A stretch of DNA of 51,366 nucleotides, taken from contig JALWEG010000010.1 in NCBI GenBank assembly GCA_027014155.1, forward strand, positions 1 through 51,366, in the 5' to 3' direction. Shown here in pieces: positions 33,863 through 42,331 of this stretch (position 1 is the stretch's first letter; each line of letters starts with the position of its first letter). The notes beneath the pieces were generated by a model. That model was given only the letters and a program-made list of their open reading frames with translations, was not told where the DNA came from and did no database searches. The position numbers were made by a program, and so were the translations under genes. The DNA is from Aquificaceae bacterium (GTDB lineage Bacteria > Aquificota > Aquificia > Aquificales > Aquificaceae).

Positions 33863-34105
33863 TTACCAAACTATCACCCGGTTTGCCAACTTCACCAGCT
33901 CAACTATCTGGGGATAGCTCTTCTTTATCTCCTCCGGAACGTTTACTCCCCTGGCCTCCGCATCCTCCTTGCAGACGTACCACCCCTTACGGGTAGGCCA
34001 GCGCAGAACCCCGTCCTGTATCAAAACCACCACGTCGTCGTCGGACAGAAGCTCAGAGGAGAAGTCTCCCAGCTTCCTTACCAGCCAGAGAGTATTGACT
34101 ACCAT
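33863..34105 (-). CDS. tusB: TusB/DsrH-family sulfur-relay protein
   Basis: The 80-residue protein starts MVVNTLWLVRKLGDFSSELL and has DDVVVLIQDGVLRW, matching the TusB/DsrH core (TLH, LLLLQDGV), then CKEDAEARGVNVPEEI and a C-terminal tryptophan. TusB, with TusC and TusD, passes persulfide sulfur toward 2-thiouridine in tRNA; the homologous DsrEFH serves sulfur oxidation. It overlaps tusC by 7 bp. No TusD/DsrE gene, which would carry the main active cysteine, is in the window. Confidence 0.8.
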   Translation of the reverse strand: MVVNTLWLVRKLGDFSSELLSDDDVVVLIQDGVLRWPTRKGWYVCKEDAEARGVNVPEEIKKSYPQIVELVKLANRVIVW

Positions 34106-34440
34106 ACGAACACCGCCTCCGATGAGTTGATTATACCCTCAATGTCCTCCGCGGAAGCGAGACGCACCTGGGTTATGAAGTCCTTCTCTTTTAACCCCCT
34201 CTCCTGGAGAGAGGCGTCTTCCACGATAACCTCAACGTTCACCATCTCAAAGGTCTCCACAAACTTCTCAAAGCTATTTATACCCAACTCTTCCTGATTC
34301 CAATCGGTTAGAGTGTAAACGCCGTCCCTGAGGAGTATAAGACTAAGTTCGTGGTTCATACCTACAGCTATCGCCTGCCTAAGAGCCTCGTGGGCCTTCC
34401 AAGAGAAGGGGTCTCCCTTTATCAAGAAGGCAACCTTCAT
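34099..34440 (-). CDS. tusC: TusC/DsrF-family sulfur-relay protein
   Basis: The 113-residue protein has the DsrE/DsrF fold: KVAFLIKGDPFSWKAHEALR, LSLILLRDGVYTL, VNVEVIVEDASLQERGLKEK and a closing SSEAVFVW strand, in line with TusC. It contains no cysteine, as expected of a structural TusC/DsrF partner rather than a sulfur carrier. It overlaps cimA by 4 bp and tusB by 7 bp, so the pair is translated together. The order cimA-tusC-tusB-queD puts sulfur relay beside tRNA base modification. Confidence 0.8.
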   Translation of the reverse strand: MKVAFLIKGDPFSWKAHEALRQAIAVGMNHELSLILLRDGVYTLTDWNQEELGINSFEKFVETFEMVNVEVIVEDASLQERGLKEKDFITQVRLASAEDIEGIINSSEAVFVW

Positions 34441-36023
34441 ATCTTTCCCTCCTCCGAATCCTTCATGAGCTTATAAATTATGCTGTCCACGAGAGCTATC
34501 CATGAGGCCTCTATCACGTTTTCAGACACGCCTACCGTTCCCCACTTCCTCTTGCCGTCGCCGGACTCTATCAGAACCCTTACTTTGGCCGAAGTCCCCT
34601 CCTGCTCGTTTATAATCCTAACCTTGTAGTCTATGAGCTGAACCTCTTTCAGAGAGGGATAGAAGTCCTCCAGCGCCTTCCTCAGAGCCCTGTCTATGGC
34701 GCTTACGGGGCCGTTGCCGGAAGCGGCCGTATGCTCTCTGACATCGTTGACGGAGAGCCTAACCGTTGCCTCGGATACGGGCACTTCATCGTCCCTGCGC
34801 TTGGCTATCAAAACCCTGTAGGCATCAAACTCAAAGAAGTCCCTGGCAATACCAAAGTGCCTCTTGCACAGCAGCTCCAAGGAAGCCTCCGCCGCCTCAA
34901 AGTGATATCCCTCCCCTTCCATAGCCTTCACCTTCCTTATCAAGCTCTCCAGCTCCGGGGAGTCCGCATCAACCTCTATTCCGAACTCTCTCAGTTTGTA
35001 TATGAGGTTGCTTTTGCCGGCCATATCGGAGACGGTAATCTTTCTCCTGTTGCCCACCGCCTCCGGCGGTATGTGTTCGTAAGTCCTTCTATTTCTTAAC
35101 ATCGCAGAGGCATGGACACCCGCCTTGTGAGCAAAGGCGCTGTCTCCTACATAGGGCATGTTTCTGGGAAGGGGCATGTTGGACAGCTCCGCCACAAAGA
35201 GGGCGAGTTCTCTGAGCTTCTTCAGGTTATCTTTGGGAATGGTCCTGTAGCCCAACTTAAGCTGCAGGTTTGGGATTATGGAACAGAGGTTGGCGTTGCC
35301 CGTCCTCTCACCTATACCGTTCACCGTGCCGTGCACCTGCCTCGCACCCGCAAGGACCGCCATAAGGGAGTTGGCCACCGCGGTGTCCGAATCGTTGTGG
35401 GCGTGTATGCCCAAGGGAACTCCCGGAAGCTCCTTTGCTACCTCCTTGGTTATCTCATATACCTCGTGGGGAAGCGTTCCTCCGTTGGTGTCGCACAGAA
35501 TCAGCCAGTCCACGCCCGCCTCGTGGGCCGCTCTTAGCACCTGCAGGGCGTAATCGGGGTTGTCCTTGTATCCGTCAAAGAAGTGCTCGGCGTCAAATAT
35601 GACCTCATCAACGCTATCTTTTAGAAACTTGATGCTCTCATAGACCATGTTCAGGTTCTCTTCCAGAGAGGTCCTCAGCGCTTCACGCACGTGCAAATCC
35701 CAGGACTTGCCGAATATGGTTATGGCGTCGGCGCCCGACTTTATCAAAGCCTCTACCTGAGGGTCCTCCTTAACCTTTTTGCCGGCCCTCCTCGTAGAGC
35801 CGAAGGCTACCAGCTTGGCGTTGCTCAATCCCTCCTGTTTTATCTTCTGAAAGAAGAGAGAATCCTTGGGGTTCGCGTAAGGCCACCCCCCCTCTATGTA
35901 ATGTATCCCGAACTCGTCCAGTTTAAGAGCAATCCTGACCTTGTCCTCAAGGGAGAAGTTCACACCCTCCGCCTGAGCGCCGTCTCTGAGGGTGGTGTCG
36001 TATATGTAAACCCTGTCTTCCAT
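34437..36023 (-). CDS. cimA: (R)-citramalate synthase
   Basis: The 528-residue protein is of the isopropylmalate/citramalate synthase family: YDTTLRDGAQAEGVNFSLED with the metal Asp and catalytic Arg, IEGGWPYANPKD, CDTNGGTLPHE, GIHAHNDSDTAVANS with the HxH ligands, GTVNGIGERTGNANL, and a C-terminal regulatory domain from about residue 400. The GWPYANPKD motif and lack of a leucine-pathway neighbour favour CimA, which condenses pyruvate and acetyl-CoA on a threonine-independent route to isoleucine. A TTGATT-16-TATTAT promoter (36059-36032) ends 8 nt before the ATG, with no ribosome site. Confidence 0.9.
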   Translation of the reverse strand: MEDRVYIYDTTLRDGAQAEGVNFSLEDKVRIALKLDEFGIHYIEGGWPYANPKDSLFFQKIKQEGLSNAKLVAFGSTRRAGKKVKEDPQVEALIKSGADAITIFGKSWDLHVREALRTSLEENLNMVYESIKFLKDSVDEVIFDAEHFFDGYKDNPDYALQVLRAAHEAGVDWLILCDTNGGTLPHEVYEITKEVAKELPGVPLGIHAHNDSDTAVANSLMAVLAGARQVHGTVNGIGERTGNANLCSIIPNLQLKLGYRTIPKDNLKKLRELALFVAELSNMPLPRNMPYVGDSAFAHKAGVHASAMLRNRRTYEHIPPEAVGNRRKITVSDMAGKSNLIYKLREFGIEVDADSPELESLIRKVKAMEGEGYHFEAAEASLELLCKRHFGIARDFFEFDAYRVLIAKRRDDEVPVSEATVRLSVNDVREHTAASGNGPVSAIDRALRKALEDFYPSLKEVQLIDYKVRIINEQEGTSAKVRVLIESGDGKRKWGTVGVSENVIEASWIALVDSIIYKLMKDSEEGKI

Positions 36024-36031
36024 AACTGATA

Positions 36032-36059
36032 ATAATAATCATAACCAAGTTTTAATCAA
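36032..36059 (-). promoter_or_regulatory. Promoter of cimA operon
   Basis: On the minus strand TTGATT (36059-36054), 16 nt and TATTAT (36037-36032) end 8 nt before the cimA ATG, so transcription would begin at or just before the start codon. Confidence 0.45.
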
Positions 36060-36085
36060 GCTCAGGACGGTGTAAGGGGTTAATT

Positions 36086-36091
36086 TATAAT
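36086..36091 (+). promoter_or_regulatory. -10 box of the BREX operon
   Basis: A perfect TATAAT ends 8 nt before the brxP ATG. No convincing -35 or ribosome site was found, so the operon may start with a leaderless mRNA. Confidence 0.45.
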
Positions 36092-36099
36092 GTCAAACC

Positions 36100-38424
36100 A
36101 TGTTTGGTCTAAAGTGGATAGGGACAAATCTTTTAGCTCTCTCACCCGAAGGAGATACGAGCGAGCTTTTTCCCGTATTCGCTGAGGAACTTACTACCTT
36201 AGGATTAGATAAATTCCTTAGGTTCCATAAAGATGCCAAAGCGCCCCTTCTGTGGGGAAGGGATATAAATCAGTTTGTTGAATACTACCAAGACGGCGAA
36301 CTCATAGCTAAAATAAGAAAAGGTGCTCTTTATAAAAACCACGAGATAGAGTATATCCGTGAAGGGATAGAGCTTACTCCTATAGATATCAACAAGCTAT
36401 GTGAAGTGAACTACAAATATATGAATGACCTTATCAATGAGGCTCTTGATTATATACACCTTGAGAGAAAGAGACTTGGCAAGGAAGGATACGCTCTCAC
36501 GGTCTCCTATAGTGGGGGTAAAGACTCTCAAGTGGTGCTTGATTTAGTCCTTCAGGTGATTCCTAACGAAGAGCTTTATGTTGTTTTCACGGATACGAAG
36601 ATGGAGCTTCCTGAGACCTATTACATGGTGGATTGGACGGAAGAGTATTACAAACAATTTTATCCTTCCTTCAAAATACACAGGGTTGGTTCGGTATTTG
36701 ATACCGCTGAACTTTGGAAACTTTTCGGACCTCCCAGCAGGATAAAGCGCTGGTGCTGCAGCGTTTATAAGATAGCTCCTCAAGTCAAATTCTTTGAGCG
36801 GATAGGCTCTAATAACTTTTATAAAACAATACTCGTTTTTGAAGGGACAAGAGCGGATGAAAGCACACGGCGAAGCTGTTATGAAAGAACCTCACCCAGA
36901 GAAAAGACCTTTAGGGAAATAAATCTGAAACCCATCTTCAGGTGGAATACTTTTGAAGTATTCCTGTATCACTTTTATAAAGGTCTTAAGATAAATCCGC
37001 TCTATAGGAAAGGTTTAAGAAGAGTTGGTTGTAGCGTATGTCCCTTTGCAAGCACATGGTCCGAATACATAATCCAGAAAGAGTATCCTGAGCACGCTAA
37101 GGAGTTCATTTCTGTCCTTAAAAATTACGCCAAGAGAATGGGAATATCCACAGAGAGCGAAATGAAGGACTACATATCCTCCGGAGCGTGGAAGGCAAGA
37201 GCAGGTGGGCTTGGACTTGAGAATGATGTGTGGGTTGAAGTAGTAAAGAATGGCTCCAAGATGAAGGCTGTTATAGACAACTGCAGGGAAAACATCACAG
37301 AGTGGATGAAAACTGTAGGTAACGTTCATATATTGAAAAATACAAACAATCATACCTCTGGTGAGCTAAGAGTAGGCTCTGCTGTTATTCACTTTGATAT
37401 AAAAAAGGAAAACAACAGACATATTGTACATTTTGGAAATGTTGACCCCCATCCTGCGATATACAAAAAACTGGAGAATGTCCTTTACAAAAGTGCATAC
37501 TGCCTACACTGTACCGGATGCGAGGTTGAGTGTCCATACCACGCGGTAATGACTTATCCCAAGGTAGTTGTCAATCCTGCAAGGTGCACCCATTGCGGTA
37601 ATTGCCTTGAGTTTATAGAGAGGGGGTGCTATGTGGCGGAGTCGTATAATATGTATTTACAACCTAAATTAAAGAAGGCAGAGAAAGTGAGGATGGATAG
37701 ATACAATACTTTTGGGCTCCGCAAGCCTTGGCTTGAAAGTTTCTTAGAAAGAGGCTCAGAGTGGTTTACAAACAATATACTTGGTCCAAAGCAAAAGGAG
37801 GCCATGAATAGATATCTGTTTGATATAGAACTTATAGATAGAAAGAAAAACTTAACTGAACTTTTTGAAATATTATCCAAGCTACTTTACAAGGATCTAA
37901 ACACCGTTTGGCAGGTAGTGTGGGTAAACCTATGTATAAACTCAGACCTCTTCAGATGGTATGTTCAAGAAATTCCTTGGAACAAGAGCTGGTCCAAGAG
38001 TGAGCTTGTATCTTTACTTGAGCAAAAAGGAATTGCGCATAGGACAGCACAGAACTCTATAAACGCCCTCGCAAACACCTTTCAAACATCTCCCCTCGGA
38101 AGTTGGTTCGGTAGAAAAGAAAATAAGAAGGTCTTTTACAAAGGGGGGACAAATGAGATTAGCCTTTGGGCTATTGGATATGCCCTTTACAAACTCAAAG
38201 AATTAAAAGGTTGGAAAGGAACGAGTATAAGGGAAATTTATAGTTTGGAAGACACGGGACCGTATGCTTGGTTCGGCATATCAAAGGATAGCTTTGTAAA
38301 GAAGCTCATATCTCTGAAAGACCGCAAACTCATATCCGCTGACATAGTAGCAGACCTTGATAACATTCACTTTTACGATATTGAATCACTTGATATACTG
38401 AAAGTTGCACTTAATGAGTTTTAG
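36100..38424 (+). CDS. brxP: BrxP: PAPS-reductase-like BREX protein with ferredoxin and DUF4007-like domains
   Basis: The 774-residue protein has four parts. Residues 1-125 are an N-terminal region of unknown role. A PP-loop ATP-pyrophosphatase domain follows, with SGGKDS at 138-143, VFTDTKMELPET, WCC at 218-220, FEGTRADES and a CSVC pair at 311/314 that may bind a cluster, as in DndC. A two-cluster ferredoxin domain carries C468, C471, C474, C478 and C496, C499, C502, C510. From about 536 to the end lies a DUF4007-like domain beginning FGLRKPWLES. By analogy with DndC, it would activate DNA for sulfur insertion, so phosphorothioation is the leading hypothesis. No cysteine desulfurase is adjacent. 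Assimilatory sulfate reduction is unlikely given the context. Confidence 0.9.
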   Translation: MFGLKWIGTNLLALSPEGDTSELFPVFAEELTTLGLDKFLRFHKDAKAPLLWGRDINQFVEYYQDGELIAKIRKGALYKNHEIEYIREGIELTPIDINKLCEVNYKYMNDLINEALDYIHLERKRLGKEGYALTVSYSGGKDSQVVLDLVLQVIPNEELYVVFTDTKMELPETYYMVDWTEEYYKQFYPSFKIHRVGSVFDTAELWKLFGPPSRIKRWCCSVYKIAPQVKFFERIGSNNFYKTILVFEGTRADESTRRSCYERTSPREKTFREINLKPIFRWNTFEVFLYHFYKGLKINPLYRKGLRRVGCSVCPFASTWSEYIIQKEYPEHAKEFISVLKNYAKRMGISTESEMKDYISSGAWKARAGGLGLENDVWVEVVKNGSKMKAVIDNCRENITEWMKTVGNVHILKNTNNHTSGELRVGSAVIHFDIKKENNRHIVHFGNVDPHPAIYKKLENVLYKSAYCLHCTGCEVECPYHAVMTYPKVVVNPARCTHCGNCLEFIERGCYVAESYNMYLQPKLKKAEKVRMDRYNTFGLRKPWLESFLERGSEWFTNNILGPKQKEAMNRYLFDIELIDRKKNLTELFEILSKLLYKDLNTVWQVVWVNLCINSDLFRWYVQEIPWNKSWSKSELVSLLEQKGIAHRTAQNSINALANTFQTSPLGSWFGRKENKKVFYKGGTNEISLWAIGYALYKLKELKGWKGTSIREIYSLEDTGPYAWFGISKDSFVKKLISLKDRKLISADIVADLDNIHFYDIESLDILKVALNEF

Positions 38425-39007
38425 CAGATACTTAACCTTCGGTCTACGCGACGTCTGGCTGGAAAGTTTCTTATATAGACCAGATGTCTGGCTTGAGGAA
38501 AACACACTTGGTCCTGAACAGATAAAGGCTTTTAAAAAGTATATGAAGGACGCGGAGCTAATTGATAGGAGAGGGAATTTAACTCCGTTGGCTTGGAAAA
38601 TGTCGGAGCTATATGCAGAAGACAAGGATGCGGTTTGGCAGATAGTTTGGCTTAACCTATCCCTGAATTCACCTCTTTTTAACTTTTACTGTTCTGAGGT
38701 TCCTTGGAAAAGTACATGGACTAAGGATAAACTCGTATCCCTGATAAAAGGGAAAGGCTATGCGGAGCGCACCGCAAGGAATGCTGTAAATGCCCTCGTT
38801 AATACTTTTGAAAACTCCCCCCTTGGAGAGTGGTTCGGCAAAAAGGTGGAAAAGAGTAAGTACTCTAAAGAGGCTCTTAGCAACCTGAGCCTATATGCTC
38901 TAAAGTATGCCCTTAACAAACTGGGAGAAAGAGCAGAAGCTTTTGAAAGGATATTCGGAATGGACAACCAGGACTTCCATTACAACCTGATGAAGCTTAA
39001 AATATAA
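38414..39007 (+). CDS. Stand-alone DUF4007-like protein, paralogue of the BrxP C-terminus
   Basis: The 197-residue protein aligns by eye along much of its length with the C-terminal third of BrxP: FGLRDVWLESF against FGLRKPWLESF, LGPEQIKAFKKYMKDAELID against LGPKQKEAMNRYLFDIELID, WQIVWLNLSLNSPLF against WQVVWVNLCINSDLF, and ENSPLGEWFGKK against QTSPLGSWFGRK. The pattern R/HRTA.N..NAL.NTF occurs in both, which suggests a winged-helix-like DNA-binding fold. The copies have diverged widely, so the duplication is old. The ATG at 38414 overlaps the brxP stop by 11 bp; the upstream TTG is less likely. I infer a role in target recognition or assembly with BrxP. Confidence 0.85.
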   Translation: MSFSRYLTFGLRDVWLESFLYRPDVWLEENTLGPEQIKAFKKYMKDAELIDRRGNLTPLAWKMSELYAEDKDAVWQIVWLNLSLNSPLFNFYCSEVPWKSTWTKDKLVSLIKGKGYAERTARNAVNALVNTFENSPLGEWFGKKVEKSKYSKEALSNLSLYALKYALNKLGERAEAFERIFGMDNQDFHYNLMKLKI

Positions 39008-39013
39008 TCTTAA

Positions 39014-42000
39014 ATGAAGCATAAGGATTTAATAGAGATAAGGAGGGATTACAGACCGGTTTTCACTCTTGGGCAAGAGGAGAGTGAGCTTCACTGGAAG
39101 TCTTTCATACCCCATACTAACTTCCTTGAGCTCCTGCAAAAGGTGATTAATATTGTAGATGGAAAAGACAAAAGAACCGCTCTATGGCTCCAGGGTTCTT
39201 ACGGTGTCGGAAAAAGCCATGCCTGTAGCGTGGTTGCTCACCTACTTTTTGACCCATTTGAAGAAATAAAAGACTACGTAGAAAAAGACATACAGAACCC
39301 CCAGGTAGTAGGACTTATTAAAAATCTGAGGAATAGAAAGAGGTTTATTCCCGTGTATCTGATAGGAACTGGAGATGTCCCGGATTTGGGGTATATGGGT
39401 TTCTATGTAAGGAACCATATAAAAAATAAACTCAGGCAATTGGGATTAGATACCCCCGTGCTACAAACGGAAGTAGAGCTACTGATAGAGCATGTTAAAA
39501 AAGAAGACGAGGACCAAATTCTTGAAAGAATTCCCAAATATAATTCAAAATCGGCTCTACTGGAAGACCTGAAAAGGAATCCACCCGATAGAGATGCTTT
39601 AAAAGGAGTTTACGATTACTTTGCGAGAAAAGGCATACATATATTCAAAGATATCAAAGAATGGCTGAAGGAAGTTAATGACACAATTAAAGAAGCAGGT
39701 TATGACGGGATATTGCTTATATGGGACGAATTTACACAGGTCTTGGATACAGGGCTAAATCACTTAGAGAAACTTCAAAATCTACTTGCTGAAAACCCTA
39801 ACCTTTACTTAATCGTAGTCAGCCATAGGATGGCTGATTTCTACAAAGAACAGTTTGGAGAACAAACTTATAGGAAGGTTGCCGACCGCTTTGTCCACCA
39901 TAAGCTTGAGCTTGCAGAAACTACAGTTTTCCAGATATTAAAGAGGGCTTTGGACAGAAAAGATAGATGGGCAGAGGTTTGCAGCTCAAGGTTTTCAAGT
40001 TTATCCTACTTGGTTAACCACATAACTAAGCTTTTTGAGGTTCAAAGACCAAAGGCGGAAGACATACGAAACCTTTACCCGTTGCATCCATACACCATAC
40101 TCCTTGCCACCCAAGTCGCTGAGAAGTTCCTTTCTGCAGGGAGAAGTATATTTGGTTACCTTTTTGAAGAAAATGGAGCATTGAACAAGCTCATGGAAAA
40201 GGATGTGGAGGAAGAACCTTTTCTCACAGTGGATACCCTGTGGGATTACTTCCTTGAGCAGATAGGAGAAAGAGATTATGGAGATTTTGCACGGGATATT
40301 GTAAACCATTACAGCAATCATAAAGATAGAGTTAGAGAGTTTGGGAAGGATTACGTTAAAGTGTTTAAAACCTTGATGATACTCAATCTACTTTACAAGT
40401 TTACAGACTATCCACAAAGTTATCTACATCCCACCCGGGAAAACGTTAAACTTGCCTACACAGGGACTCCTTTGGAAAGTAAGATAAACAGCATATTAGA
40501 AATTATACATAGGGAAGGTATTTTACAGAAAAACCCGGACGGTAAATATATGGTTCTTTCTTCTTACTTACCTGAAGAAGAACTAAAAGAGGAAGAATCA
40601 AGATTAAAAAGTGGATTTAAAGATGCTTATAAGGTCATCAATACTTATGTTAGAGAACAAGTGGAAGAGTCTTTGCTGAAGGATTTCTACAGAAAAGTAG
40701 AGGTTTTTATACTTCCCCCAGATGAATCATACAGATACAAAGTAAGATCTACTTATAGACTTCCGCTGGTGGTCGGTTTTCCTAAAACACCCGCAGAGAA
40801 AGAAGCGTATAAAGAAAAGTTCCAAAACGCTTCACAACAATTTCCCAACGCCATATTTATAATTTGGGGTGATGAGATTGGGGAAAGCAGATTATCTGAG
40901 TGGATAAAGTGGAAAGCAAGAGAAAAGGTGGCAGATAGCCATAGATTATATGAAGAGAAAAATTATGCCGCGAAGATGGCAAACAAAATCTTAGAAGATT
41001 ACCTAAATAGAGATGCTTATCTGACCTTATATTTTAGAGGAGTTGGAAATACAATATCAAAGAGAGACATACCTCGTTATCTAAAACAATATTCTGCAGA
41101 AATATTCAATAAAGGTCCTGAAGCATTAGGTATTGAAAACAGAAATCTTTGGGACAAATCAGGAAAGGGTTTATTATCTAAGCTAATAAAAAGTCAGAGA
41201 CTTGATGAGTTAAAAGGTCATATATCACGAGGACCAGAGAAAGATTTACAAGAAGCGCTTTACGATATAGATAGGAAAGAAATCTTTCTTGAAGATTTAT
41301 CCTTAAACCCCAAAGCCGATCCAAGTCATCCGATAGTAAGCTTGTCAGGGGAAATTGAAGAAAAGTTTAAAAACAAACAGAGATTAAGAGTGGAAGACCT
41401 GAAATTCTTACGGGAGCCACCTTACGGACTCTACAACAATAAAATAAGCGCCTTTATATTAGCAACAGCTTTAAAGCCTTTTCAAAATAGGTTATATAGA
41501 GTAGGAGTTGGTAGAGCTTCACTTACGGATTTAGAGAATTTCTCCCGGAGTATTTTGGAAGAAAAAAGAAGCGATATAGAACTCCGCTACGGAAGCGAAA
41601 GTGAGGATAAGCTTGAAGGTTTTCTAAAAGATATATTTGGGAACCTTGTACCCTTTAAGGAAGAAGACAATGACCTAATAAGGGTTAGAAACACAATACG
41701 AGATAAGATAAGGAGTTTAGGTTTTCCTATATGGTCATTGGCTCATCTTGAAGATAAAGAATTAGAAAATCTTCACCAAGATGTGGAATTTTTAAGGGGA
41801 ACCATCAGGGAACTATCAAAATTTATAGCAAGTTCCGATGCCGAATTTAAGGATAATTATATTCTACAGTTAAGTAATAAAATTGAAAAACTCAAAAATA
41901 CTTTAAAGCGCTTATTAGACGAAGAGAACCTTACACAGGGTATGAGGTCTTTCATAGAAAGAAAGATAGGGAAAAGGCAAATAGACAAAAAAGGGTTAGG

Positions 42001-42331
42001 TAAAAAGCTTAAAGAAGAAATGTCTCAAAATGCAATCTTTTGGGATGAAAGTGAGGTTTCCAGTAAAGTGGATAAAATAATAGAAGATATGGAAAGAACA
42101 ATTTCAGAACAGCCAAAATCCGTTATCGAAAAACCTTATACTAAAGCAGAATTGCCAAGAGTAGAACCTATTATGGTCTCGCCCGCAGAATACAAAGAGC
42201 CGGACTTAAAGGAACATTTGCAAAGCCTGAACCATTCACAATTGGTAAATTTAATACTTAATATCTTAGATGAGTATCCTGAGATAAAGAATTCAATTAA
42301 AAAATGGCTAAAGTTAATGGATCATGCATAA
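39014..42331 (+). CDS. brxC: BrxC: large BREX P-loop ATPase
   Basis: The 1105-residue protein has an AAA-type ATPase domain near the N-terminus: Walker A GSYGVGKS at 61-68 and Walker B ILLIWDE near 233-239, then VVSHRM sensor-type residues and a long helical remainder with charged coiled-coil segments toward the C-terminus (about 920-1010). Size, motif placement and operon context match BrxC/PglY. In BREX the ATPase is needed for both modification and phage exclusion, probably as a DNA-associated motor or assembly platform. It starts 6 bp after the DUF4007-like gene and overlaps pglZ by 8 bp. Confidence 0.9.
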   Translation: MKHKDLIEIRRDYRPVFTLGQEESELHWKSFIPHTNFLELLQKVINIVDGKDKRTALWLQGSYGVGKSHACSVVAHLLFDPFEEIKDYVEKDIQNPQVVGLIKNLRNRKRFIPVYLIGTGDVPDLGYMGFYVRNHIKNKLRQLGLDTPVLQTEVELLIEHVKKEDEDQILERIPKYNSKSALLEDLKRNPPDRDALKGVYDYFARKGIHIFKDIKEWLKEVNDTIKEAGYDGILLIWDEFTQVLDTGLNHLEKLQNLLAENPNLYLIVVSHRMADFYKEQFGEQTYRKVADRFVHHKLELAETTVFQILKRALDRKDRWAEVCSSRFSSLSYLVNHITKLFEVQRPKAEDIRNLYPLHPYTILLATQVAEKFLSAGRSIFGYLFEENGALNKLMEKDVEEEPFLTVDTLWDYFLEQIGERDYGDFARDIVNHYSNHKDRVREFGKDYVKVFKTLMILNLLYKFTDYPQSYLHPTRENVKLAYTGTPLESKINSILEIIHREGILQKNPDGKYMVLSSYLPEEELKEEESRLKSGFKDAYKVINTYVREQVEESLLKDFYRKVEVFILPPDESYRYKVRSTYRLPLVVGFPKTPAEKEAYKEKFQNASQQFPNAIFIIWGDEIGESRLSEWIKWKAREKVADSHRLYEEKNYAAKMANKILEDYLNRDAYLTLYFRGVGNTISKRDIPRYLKQYSAEIFNKGPEALGIENRNLWDKSGKGLLSKLIKSQRLDELKGHISRGPEKDLQEALYDIDRKEIFLEDLSLNPKADPSHPIVSLSGEIEEKFKNKQRLRVEDLKFLREPPYGLYNNKISAFILATALKPFQNRLYRVGVGRASLTDLENFSRSILEEKRSDIELRYGSESEDKLEGFLKDIFGNLVPFKEEDNDLIRVRNTIRDKIRSLGFPIWSLAHLEDKELENLHQDVEFLRGTIRELSKFIASSDAEFKDNYILQLSNKIEKLKNTLKRLLDEENLTQGMRSFIERKIGKRQIDKKGLGKKLKEEMSQNAIFWDESEVSSKVDKIIEDMERTISEQPKSVIEKPYTKAELPRVEPIMVSPAEYKEPDLKEHLQSLNHSQLVNLILNILDEYPEIKNSIKKWLKLMDHA

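Noticed and set aside
36100-38424. Assimilatory sulfate reduction gene (cysH)
   Set aside because: The protein is three times too long, carries ferredoxin and DUF4007-like domains, and is operon-linked to pglZ and brxC.
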